Shown in pieces: positions 34,160 through 55,661 of a DNA stretch of 64,000 nt (positions are counted from its first letter, which is position 1; each line of letters begins with the position of its first letter). Origin of the DNA: Euglena gracilis (taxonomy: Eukaryota; Euglenida; Euglenophyceae; Euglenales); the NCBI GenBank assembly GCA_039621445.1, contig CP154956.1:33267437-33331436 (forward strand), read 5' to 3'. The notes beneath the pieces are model-generated. The model was not told the origin of the DNA. It was given only the letters and a program-made list of their open reading frames with translations, and did not search any database. A program made the translations under genes and the position numbers.

Positions 34160-37100
34160 CATGTTGTTTTCCAAACACAAAATTTTCGAGTCTCAATTGG
34201 TGGCCAGGAAGTCGGACCCCTCAGGCATGCTGAACTGCGAAACAAGTGGATTGAACCTCCAGCACTGTAATTGGGCTCAGAATGTATAGGACAAGGTACG
34301 AGTGGATACGAAGAAGGTGGTGGTTCCATTAACGCACCACGGGGGTGGTTTCCTGTTCTAGGCAAGGCTTACCTTCACCTTAGCTCTGTCAGCTCTGGTG
34401 TTGAGGACCGCTCTCTCCACCCACAGTGATGTAAATAAGAAGTTCAAAGTTGGTAACTGTTGCACGTGCAATGGGCACACTTTTGTAGAATGAACATTTA
34501 AGCGGTGTATTGCACAACTGCGCAATAGACATACACCGTTTAAATTCTGAAGTAGCGTGGCTGTTGCGCAAATGTGCAATTTTTCCCAATTTCAAGACAA
34601 TTTGACCGAGGGAAGGTTTCCATCCACCTGTCCGACATTGTGCTCTAACCCCTCTGGGTGTGACATACTCTACCCCAGCCGTTCTCTCCCTGCGGTGTGA
34701 AATGAGTTTCACGAAGTTATATTGTGTGTGTGTGTCTATTGCACAATTGCGCAATATACCCCTTAAATTTTCATTCTCCATGAGGGTGCCCATTGTGCAT
34801 ACACGTTTTAGCATGCCCGTTTCAAAAAACATTTTAGCATGTAGGTTGTGTAACTATTACACCAGTAGGCAATGACCACCCACATTTAGAATTACAAAAA
34901 AATAACGCATTGCACAAGTGCGCAATGCATTAATTTTTGTTGCGAAAAGTTTAGTTACGACATGGCACAAGTGCACAATGGCGTCCCCTCGTTTCATCAC
35001 CCAGCGCTTTGGGTTCACGCACACTGGGCCGTGGAAGATATGTGCCTGCATACCATGACGTTCCAAGTTGTGGCTTTCGTGCCCAGGCTCTGGGGGTGGA
35101 GGGACAGACCAGTGCGGATTGTCCTGAAAATTGGGTCTCGGCGTTGGAAGCAGAACTTTTTGCAAGATTGCACATCGGCACAATTTTACAGTCACATTCA
35201 AAGCCAAGTGCTAGTTAGTCCGCCAAAGAGGGTTAAACAAGTTCCTGCTGCTGTGCTGCTGTCAACAGGTTCAATTTTTCAATCAGGTGTCAACCAATCA
35301 GGTGTCAATTTTTTAAAGCTTTTTTTAGGTGCCATTGCCCAGGGCGATCGATGGGCTGTCCGGGCATCGAACCAACATTTTTGATTTTTTATGTGGTCCA
35401 AAATCAAAACGTTCAAAAAAAAACAGAATTTGCGTGTTGGTTGGATGGACAATGTTCCAGCGTTGCCAGAAGTCATTTTCCTTCCCGGGCCTGTTTTTTT
35501 GCAGAGATTTTGTGATTCCATGAGATTTTTGAGATTTCATTTTTTTGCTCTATCACAGAATTTTCTGCCAGTTTGAGCATTTTAAGGCATGTTGGCCAAA
35601 AAATTTAAGGCGAATTTTATGGCATTTTTAAGGTCTTTCTTGGTGCCGTAAAAACAATAATGCCTGGTTGCTGTCAATCACAGATTTGATCATACCACTG
35701 CTCCCCTCCCCACATGAATCGGGGAGATGTTGGATTTGGTTTCGTGGCCTCCTGGAGGGTTACAGATTGGTAGTATATTTGATCATAATTTGGGGGGGGG
35801 GTGTTTGGATTAAACTTGGGTATTAAGCAGGGTACGTTAATCTGATTTGGTTGGTTGCCATCCACAGCATACGTGGGTGCTCAGCAACGAAGTGAAATCC
35901 TGGGTTGGGTGGGATGGTGCCAAGCTCCAGAGGAGCCTTTGCAGAGCGTCCACACAATCTTGTGGGTTTCCAGCAGGGGTTTCAAATACTCTTAGAGCTT
36001 CTCACAAAGATACTCTCAAATACCTCTGCACCTAAACCCATGTCAATATTTTTCAATCTCCACTTGAGAAAATTTTGCCAGAAAGGGTATCACCCCAAAA
36101 ATGTTTTTTAAAAGTGTGGCATCCCCATTCCCTTCCCAGGATTTGAACAACACTTTGAAGATGACTGAATGGAATTAGAAAATACAAAGGTACATCAACA
36201 ACAGCGGAGAAAGGTGGACATGCTGGCACACTATTTTCGGTGGTTTGCAACCCAACAGACAGGCCCATCACACCAGGCAGATAGAGGACATGGCTCGGCC
36301 AAAACAGATCTTCCCGTCATCATCCCAGAAACCCAGCTCCCACCACTGAGTGCAGCGTCGCCATGGCTCCACAGCCTGCCGCCCATAATTCGTCTTATTG
36401 GAACGGCCCCTTCCTTCCCGGTGCCTGAATAATTCAAATTTACCAACCCAGGTTCAGGACACAGCGGTGCCTCATCATTCATCTCAATACACTACCTTTT
36501 CCCACCATGAGAATGCCCATTGCACACATGCGCAATGGTTGTGCATTGCGCACATGCGGAATGGATAGTTTTTGTGCATCTGCGCAAAATCCATGATTAT
36601 TGTGTTCTATGCCCGGCAATGGGAATGGAGTTGCTCACCAGACGTTAGGACAAGACCCCGGGCTTGCCCTCAATCCCCCCCCCCAACCCCTCCACCTGGG
36701 TGGTTTGCCACTGTACCGCTTCTCATGCTTCAAGCTCAGCTCCCAGGGGTCACAACTCCCTGGCACGCCGTCTTTCCAACGTTTTCACAACGTGTGTGCG
36801 GAGTCCACCCTCTGGATGACTCAACAGGCAATTCTTCAGGCACATTCCACAGAGCCTGAAAACAGCAACAGAAAAGTCCAAATTTCACCCGGCCACCATT
36901 TGGGGAACACTCGAGGCTTAAAAAAAAAACGGGAGACACAATGGGGGTTTTGGCACTGTTTTGGGAAAATTCATGTGTCCCGGAGTCCAAACCTGGGGTT
37001 TGGGGGGGTTTTTAACATGGTGCACAGGCTCAAAAACACCAAGATTGGGCCTGTTCCCTGGGTCCCAACAGCGACAAATGATGCAGGTTCCACCATAAAG

Positions 37101-37215
37101 GGTCTCTGCAGGTCCCACCAAAGGGTCAAAGGGTTTCACCACCGGATTTCAAAAAGATTGCAACATTGCGCTTATGCGCAATACAAGAAATCAAAAGTTC
37201 AGTGCGAGTTAGGCC
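34160..37215. repeat. Segmental duplication, copy 2 (left part inverted)
   Basis: Left arm (34,160-35,165) is inverted and right arm (36,085-37,215) direct relative to copy 1. Copy 2 is compact and gives the empty sites for the two insertions in copy 1. Confidence 0.85.
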
Positions 37216-37819
37216 GCCTAAGACCCTGCCCCTCAGGGAGGGGGGTCCAGCCAGCCAGCAGGGTACGCTGACATATTGTTGGGGCCAGCTCAGCAAAGGT
37301 GGGCCGAGCCAAAATGGCCAAAAATTAAAAAAAATGGAGTTTTAAGATTTCACCTCCAAATAACGACCCACTTGGATTTGTGATTTTCTGCCTATTTAGC
37401 TGTCAGGGGGCTGGACACCGCCCTGGACCCCCCCACCCCAGGGGAGCGGTCCAGCCAGCACTTTTTTTCCTGCCATCCTGCAGGACCGCCCCCGGGAGTC
37501 CGTAAGAAAACCCTTGACAACAGGGGCAGCTGTGGTGGTGGCGGTGGCGGTGGTGGTGCATGGTGGACACTTCAGACTATGGCCACCCAACACACAAGCC
37601 AGAGGTGGTGGAAGACCAATGTGACTCATATACGGATGCATTGACGAGCCAGTGCACTGCGATAGTGCAACGAAGCGCAAAGGAATGGGGTTGACGGCCG
37701 TTCACACCACGGTGCGGGGCTGACCTCCCCTTTGTGTTGGCGACCGGACCTGGGCAAAGGCAGCAGTGGCCCACCACCAGCACAGCAGATCTCTTTTCTG
37801 ACCCGCTCGCTTGGCAATA

Positions 37820-38195
37820 CCCCCCCCCCTAAAGGTGCACGGGTGCGCACATTTTAAGGACGTAGTTTCGGACCACAAGGGGTGCACACTTATTAGGGCA
37901 CTGCGCACTTATTAGGGCAATGCACAACATACTTGATTTGCCACCACTCTTTTCAGTTTTTTCCCCTTCTTGTGATGCCAAGCAATGAGTCAAGTGATCA
38001 TGTGTCAAATTTGGGTTTGGGTGATAGAGATATTTGGTCTGAGAAGGAAATTTTTGAGAATTGTGCGTGCTATCCGACCTCAGATGTGACAGTGATTCCT
38101 CCTTTGGGGGGTGCGCACATTTTAGGGAGGTAGTTTCGGGCCTTCGGGGGTGCACTTATTAGGGCACTGCGCACTTATTATGGGGGGGGTTGACT
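37820..38195. repeat. Foldback-type repeat with ACTTATTAGGG words
   Basis: Contains CCCCCCCCCC at the left and repeated TGCGCAC(A/T)TTTTA and GCGCACTTATTAGGG words in a tandem, partly inverted layout, ending in a G-run. Probably a C/G-capped element; borders not resolved. Confidence 0.5.
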
Positions 38196-38388
38196 TCGAG
38201 GTGAAGCATCAAAGCTCACCGTTCTTTGTTCTATGTTCTTGCGCCACCGCATCAAGGGTGTCGTCTTGCCCCCCCCCAAAACTATTTATTTTCAAGAAAT
38301 GAAAAAAAAAGGCATCCACACAGGGTGTGGGTGGCGGGTCTCGTTGGGAAATGTGCCTTTGGGTCGAGCAGAGGAAGGTCGGCCCAAC

Positions 38389-38495
38389 CTGTAAACCATT
38401 CCCCCCAGAGCTTTCGTCCAACCGCGACCTCCTCAGCGTTAGCAACTCCCGCAACCTCGCAGAAAATCCGTCTCCCGGGGCCACCGGGGCGTGGC
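38389..38495 (-). CDS. Candidate exon, unrecognised
   Basis: Acceptor acttgtcag; 35 codons beginning HAPVAPGDGFSARLRELL and continuing RRSRLDESSGGNGLQ; donor GTTGGG. GC-rich at codon position 3, in a GC-rich island (38,390-38,720) that may contain a further exon upstream on the minus strand. No family recognised and no link to the neighbouring genes shown. Confidence 0.35.
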
Positions 38496-38910
38496 CTGAC
38501 AAGTCACGGGGGGGGGGAGCGTAGCGGGGGATGGGGCCAGGCCGCTGCAGCGGACCGCCGGGCATCGAACTGGCGGGCCTCGGGGTAAGTTTTTTGGTCC
38601 CCCCTCCCGAATCCGCTGCTGGCGCTGGGGCCAGGCTTCTGTTTGACGTTGTGCTGTGGGGTGCCGGGCCACAGCAGACACGCCTCCCGTGGCGGGGTCA
38701 GTTTGGGCCCCGGCTGGGCCCAAAATCAAAGATGGGTTCGGATTTGGGGTGGGTGGTCATAAAAAAAATGCATCCTGGTTTGGGCAGTGCTAAAGATGTC
38801 TAAGGTTAATAATTCCGCTCCCTCGGTTTGCTAAGTTGGACTGGGTTTAGGCCGGAAGGGGGGTTTAGCAAGTTGGGGGAAGGGGACACCTCAAGGAGAT
38901 GTTGTCATTG

Positions 38911-38979
38911 GTGTGTGTGTGTGTGTGTGTGTGTCTGTGTGTATTGTGCACTTTTTGTGCCCACCTCGGTGTTGGGAGG

Positions 38980-39027
<48 letters not shown>

Positions 39028-39058
39028 CACACAACCGGGGGGGGGGGGGGGGGGGGGG
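38911..39058. repeat. Inverted (GT)n...(CA)n pair followed by a 22-G run
   Basis: GT repeat at 38,911-38,940, CA repeat at 38,981-39,026, then 22 consecutive G at 39,037-39,058. The two dinucleotide tracts are mutually complementary and could form one long hairpin. A CGGCGCC/GGCGCCG hairpin follows at about 39,125. Confidence 0.9.
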
Positions 39059-39800
39059 AGGGGGGTCCGGGGGACCCACAAAAATGGCCGAAAAATCGCG
39101 AAAAGTGCTAAAATAGTATTTTTTTCGGCGCCTGTGGCGCCGAAAAGTATATCCCACCCCCCTCCGGGGGGACCCCCCCCCCCGGGGGGGGGGAGAGGGG
39201 CCGGCGGACCCACCCACCCTACCCCTCCCCCTCCCCCCCCGGGGGTCCAAACTTAAAAAAATCCCTGCACACAACACAACACACAAGTAAAAAACCCATA
39301 AAGCAAAAGCATAGTGTTTTTGTTTTCTTCATCCGATGAGTTACACATTTGCTAAATTTCTCCTTGGAGCCAAGTCGAGACTTTGCTGTTTGATACTCTC
39401 TGACTCTTCCGTCAGAAAATGAAAAGGCCTGCCTGGGATGAATTTTTATTCTATTTGCAAAATGAAACAAAATGAAATAATTGGGTCCTCGTGACTAATT
39501 TTATGGATTTTGGGTACAGGCAATCAGCAGTTTTCGGGTACTTCTTGTCATCGAGAAAAAAAAGGAGAAATACCTGGTGTTTTGTTTGTTGGGATTTCCA
39601 TCCTTCCCACATGTGGACGTTGCACATCCAGCGAGGTCAGCATCAGCCTGAAGATGGCCCCCACAGAAGGGATGGCCAAACAGATAGAAGATCATGGTCT
39701 GGGATCGCACAATGGGCTGTTATCCTTTCATTTAGTATTGTCTTGGGAAAACTCTCACTAAAAAGGGATGGAAACACGTACGCGCATGCACGCACGACCC

Positions 39801-39842
<42 letters not shown>

Positions 39843-40253
39843 GCGCGCGCACACACACACCGAACTGTACTGAAGCTCATGAGGGATGTCTGGTCCCACA
39901 GGCCCAGTCTCACAATATTGGCCAAGGATGGTGTGTGTGTGTGTGTGTGTGTGTGTCCTTTGAAACAGGAACCACACACTGCAAAACCAGGTCTTCACGA
40001 CAAGCAGTTTCCAGGGCTGCTGTTGAGGATGTCTTTGGCACAGCCCATTCAGCCAGCATTGGTCCTGGTCATATGGTGCGGCAGCGCAGACAGAAGCTGG
40101 GCCACCGGGTCAAGCCTCGAGGTCTGGGCGTGTGTGGGACCAACGGGTGGGGTCTGGAAGGCCGGGGCAGCAGGGTTTGGCGCAGTGAATGGGAGTTGTA
40201 TTTCCTGGTGCCTCTTCAAAGCGGGGTGGATGGAAATGCACTTGTGTTGGACT

Positions 40254-41070
40254 CTGGGGATGCTTCCGCACCGCGTGCACCGCGTGTTTTGCACCGCATG
40301 CGGCACCACGTGTTGCGCACCGCGTGTTTCGCACCGCGTGTTTCGCACCGCATGTTTCGCACCGCGTGCGGCACCGCATGCACTGCGCGCACTGTGTGCG
40401 GTACCGCGTGCACCGTGTGCTGCACCACGTGCACCGCGTGGCACCGCATGACAAGAATCAGGTACAACGAAAAATAACTGAATGAGAGAAAAACACCCAC
40501 AAAAGCACGCATCGAATACAAAATCGCAATAAAAAATCATTTTGAGTGAATTTGGTCAATTTTCGGTGTCTTTGACCCAAATCACCTGGTTTTGCCAGAT
40601 CTCACCAAATCTATTCCAATGGTCACCAAATCGTGACCACAAAATGGCCAAAAGTAGCCAAAAAAAAGGGGGCAAAAAGTGGATAAAAGCAGTCAGAAGG
40701 AGCCTAAAATGGCCACAAATGTGCAAAAGTTGCCAAAAACAGCCGAAAATTGGTATAAATGAAGCAAAAATGCATTCAAACGGCCAAAAGTGGTCGAAAT
40801 TGTCAAATGCAGCCCAAAGTGACCAAAAATGGCCAAAAGCGGTCCATAAGGCCAAAAAAAGGCCAAAGAAGGCCAAAAGTTGCTGATTTGCAATAAACCA
40901 GACAAAAAAAGAGTGGAAGTCAACTTCAAATGGGGTAGTGGTGGAAATTTGTGAAGATTGCACATCCAGAAATGATTCTCCTCACACGGTGCACGCGGTG
41001 TGCCACGCAGTGCACGCGGTGCGCCACGCGGTGCACGCAGTGCGGCACGCAGTGCGGAAGCACCCCCTCT
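40254..41070. mobile_element. About 815-bp element with long GCACCGCGTG terminal arrays
   Basis: Left end GGGGATGCTTCCGCACCGCG, right end its inverse (GTGCGGAAGCACCCCC). Each end extends into tandem GCACCGCGTG-type units, in opposite orientation at the two ends. The middle is a TGGCCAAAA array (40,620-40,885). Confidence 0.7.
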
Positions 41071-41136
41071 GTGACACCCACCTGGAAGCAAAAAAAAAAG
41101 TTAGCGCAACCACTCCAAAGCCAGCCAAAAGCTTCC

Positions 41137-42600
41137 CACACCCTTCCCCATGAACATTGTTGTATTCCCCAAGTGGTTCCTTTGTGCAGTTGCGCAAAGA
41201 AACAATTGAAATGGTTCATTTGTGTTCCTTTGATCGATGGCGCAATGTTCCAAAAATAATTTATTAATTTATTGATTTTTGAGATCTTAACAGTGGGTAC
41301 TTTTGAGACAGGAGGACAGTGGAAGAACAACGTCGACGAAGTCGAGGTGTTTGAGAATGTCTGAGTTGATCAAAAAGCGTGTCAGCGTGATTCACGATGT
41401 GCCCCCCTGAACGCAGAGATTTTAAGTGTGTTTGGATATCCGAACAATTGCAGGAAATCCCTCATCTGAACGGGCCACTTTCGCAATTGCACGATGCTCC
41501 TGAGCGCATTTATGCAAAGCAAATGCAAAAAAGCAAATGACTTTTCCGTCCAGCAGTTGTGCAAACAAGGACCTTCCCGTTCAGCAGTTGTGCAAATTGT
41601 CATGTGAACCAGTATCTTATCATCCCGCAGTACACACCGACGGTCCATCCCACCAGACAGAATTTGCCCCAAAGGTTTTAAGGTGGTTCCTTGCAACAAT
41701 GAAACAAAGTGGCCAACGTTTTCCTCAAGCACAGAATTGCAAAGGTGGTTCCTTTGCACAATTGAACAAAGTGGCCAACGTTTTTCCTCAAGTCAAAGTG
41801 CAGAGGAATTTGTGCAAAGGAACCACTTCAGCATTTGCAAACTGTCCGTTCCCACAGTTGCACAAACACACTGTTCAGGCTGTTGTGCAGGCAGTCCGTG
41901 TGCATGTTTGCAAAAGAAGTTCCTTTGCACAATTGGGTAAAGGGACTAACAGTCTTTTTTTTAAAAAAAAAGTCAAAATGTATGGTATCGTGCAGGGATC
42001 GGGCTCATTTGTCCCAAATCGTTCCAGCAAAAGAATCACTTCAATCGGGAAAATGGCCCATTCAGATGATGGATTTACACAATCAGTCAAACTTCTCAAT
42101 ACACAAAAAAAATTCTAAATCAAAAAAACACATATGGCTGGGCCCAAATCTGGGCTTCTGCGGTTGATTCTGTGGCTTCTGCAGTTGATCCTGTGAGAAA
42201 CCGTTTTATAACCCCTGAAGGTTTATCCTTGAAAAATGAGTCGAAAGGACTTCACCCCAATCTTTTTGTCGAAAAGTGAGATGCAGTGCATTGCCTGCGA
42301 ATGGGTGTGTTTGCTCACTTAAAAAAAATATCTGCATTCAGGGGGGCATATGGTGCAATACCCTGACACACTTTTTTAATCAACTCAGGCATTCTGTACA
42401 AACACAACAACTTCATGGACAATGTGCCTCCGCTGTCCTCCTTTCTCAAAAAGGACCACTGCCAAAGTCTCAAAAAAATTGCATTTGGAACACTTGTGCA
42501 ATTCAACAAATGAGTCATTTTGATTGTTCCTTTGCGCAATTGCGCAAAAGGACCACCTGGGGAATACAGCAATGTTCGGAGAGGGTGTCCAGCACCACAC
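41137..42600. mobile_element. 1.46-kb foldback element with GCAATTGCGC motifs
   Basis: About 80 bp at 41,137-41,220 returns inverted at 42,511-42,590 (both contain GGGGAATAC or its complement next to TTTGCGCAATTGCGCAAA-like words). The interior has several further CCTTTGCACAATTG copies. No coding region. Confidence 0.65.
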
Positions 42601-43189
42601 AAAGAGTACAGGAGAGGGAGACCACAACTTTACAGCATTTATTGTCGAGCTCCAAACAGGCTGGCATAGGATTCCTTTGCGCAAGTGCGCAAACGGTTCC
42701 TTTGAGCAATTGCATATCACAGAGTCTCAACATAAGTGGGTGATGTTGCCAACCTGCTGCAGAACTGAACTTGTAACCAGGCAAGGACAGTCATCCCCGA
42801 TTTTTGGTCTCCGGTGGGGTCCGGTGGGACCCGGTGGGATCCGGTGGGATTCCGGTGGGATTCCGGTGGGTTGCCTTGGGGGGGGGGGGGGACCGGGAAA
42901 AAAACACACACAAGGTCAGGCTCTTGGCCTCTTTTTTTTTGTCCCATATGAGTCACCTTTTGGCTCTGTTTAATGGGCCCAGCCAGGTGCTCAGGATCTG
43001 TTGCCCCGTCACCACATGGGATCGCCACATGATGTGATGTACTCATTGCTCACCCTGGGGTCGTCGGTTTCATCCACCCCTAATGGCCACCAAATATTTG
43101 TCATTGCGAATCATGTCCTGCAACTTTTTTAACCAAAAAGAAAGGGTTGTAAAAAAAAGGCAACTCTTGCATTCTTGTGCATCCCTCTT

Positions 43190-43790
43190 TGGGGATGCTG
43201 CCGCACCGCGCACACCGCGTGGCACCGCATGACAGGAAGCAAGTACAACCTAAAATGACTGAATGAGAGAAAAACGCCCGCAAAAGCGCCCACCGATTAT
43301 CAAATTGCAATAAAAAGGCATTTTGAGTGAATTTCGTCAATTTTGGGTGTTTTTGGCCCAAATCACCTGGTTTAGCCACCAGATCATACCCAAACTGTCC
43401 CAATGGTCACCGAATCTGTAAGTGGCCACAAAATGGCCAGAAGTGGCCAAAAGGGGGCAAAAAGTGGATAAAAGCAGTCAGAAGTGGCCTAAAATGGACA
43501 CAAATGTGCAAAAATAGCCATAAGCAACTTGTTGCTTGTTTACACCAAAGTTGGTGTAAATAAAGCAAAAATGCATTCAAACAGCCAAAAATGGTCTAAA
43601 TTGCCAAATGCAGCCCAAAATGGCCAAAAGTGGGCAAAAAGTGGTCAGAATGGCAAAAAAAAAAATGGCCAAAAGGGCCAAAAGCTGCTGATTTGCAGGA
43701 AACCAGACAAAAAAAGAATGTAATTCAATTACAGATGGGGTACTGGTGGAAATTTGTGAAAATTGCACATTCGGAAATGATTCTCCCCAC
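43190..43790. repeat. Partial duplicate of the 40.3-41.0 kb element
   Basis: Begins GGGGATGCTGCCGCACCGCG and follows the 40,430-40,990 sequence in the same order, including the TGGCCAAAA array, but lacks the right terminal array. Confidence 0.85.
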
Positions 43791-44175
43791 GCGGGCCATG
43801 AATTCAAGAAGAAAAATATGTGCATGGAAAAAAAATATCCGGTGGGATCTGGTAGGATCCGGTGGCTGTCCTTGCCTGCTTGTAACTGGCAGACATGAAA
43901 CTCCTGGTCCTGTTCACCGCATTTCCTGCATGACAACTGCCAGCACCAGGCCAGGCCAGGCCTGTCAGAGCCAGGTGGTGCTTTGGAGGCCGAGTGACAG
44001 GTCCACCTCTTTGCTTGCTCTTTAAAGCCCTGCTGCACCCTGTGGTGGCTTTTGAAATTAGCCACGAAAAGAGTGTGCTTGGCAGGTTGAAACGGACTGT
44101 TCGAGAACTCTGAAAATTCTCGGTATGAAGGGTTCAGCAGGACTTCCAACAGTCCATTTTTACCGCACACCATTT

Positions 44176-44396
44176 AAACCCCCCCAAATAACAACCCCCC
44201 ACCGGTGTGTTATTTGGGCACTCGAACTGGGGCCCCAAGGGGGGCGATGTTATTTGGGGGGGGGGGTATTTTTACATGGAAAACCACACGAAAACAGGGG
44301 GGGGGTGTTATTTAGGCGCTCTGAGGGGAGGGGTGTTATTTGGGGGGTGTTATTTGGGGGGGGGGGGGTTATTTGGGGGGGGGTTACTACTTTGTT
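44176..44396. mobile_element. C/G-capped element with AAATAACA ends
   Basis: AACCCCCCCAAATAACA at the left and TTATTTGGGGGGGGGTTAC at the right, with several internal TGTTATTTGGGG copies. The same word recurs at about 47,465-47,490. Confidence 0.55.
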
Positions 44397-44949
44397 GTTT
44401 TGTTGTTTGTTTTATTGTGTATTTGCTTTGTTGGAAAACTCACTCCGGTTGCGGCTGACTTCAAAAAATGCTCCACGGTGTGTGCAGGGTTTCAAGAAGC
44501 AAACAAAGAGGCGGACCTGTCCACCGAACGCCAGAACAGCCCCTGGCACTGGCAGTCTCCATGCAGGAAATGAATGCGGTGGACACGACCAGGGCATTCG
44601 TTTATTTTTTGGGAAAATTACTGGCTTTCAACGGTCGGGGAAAGGCAACTTGGCGTCATTTGGCGGAGAGCCAAAGGCCCAAAGTCATTGACTTTCTCCG
44701 GTTTCACCCCGAAAAATGGGGCCATCCGCATACGGAGAGCCGGCGTGTCATCAGCAGTTCAAAAACCTGGACCAATCCTTGGGGGCAGGATTCTCTAAGG
44801 AGATTGTAAGGTTGGCACCCAAATCACCTCTGGGTGTTCTCCCATCAGTTGAAACATCGATGTGAGGGATGTGAGGGGATGTCTGGAGCACACCAATCAA
44901 GAGCACTGAGAGGGAGGGGGAAAAACCTTTGCTTGCCGCCATTGTGGTT

Positions 44950-55661
<10,712 letters not shown>

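Larger units (their letters stand above)
26289..38388. other. Repeat-rich spacer upstream of the P450 gene
   Basis: No supportable gene. It should contain the first P450 exon and promoter near 26.3-27.5 kb, which I could not identify. The remainder is a rearranged segmental duplication (27.7-37.2 kb), several inverted-repeat elements and microsatellites. A GC-rich patch at 32,550-32,960 has open minus-strand frames but no recognised motif. Confidence 0.5.

Noticed and set aside
39491-40477. Longest open frame of the window (328 codons, plus strand)
   Set aside because: It passes through a 36-A run (poly-Lys), a GT repeat and a GCACCGCGTG array; no domain and no codon bias.
43420-43690. CRISPR-like regular array
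   Set aside because: Units are about 10 bp with no unique spacers; eukaryotic tandem repeat.
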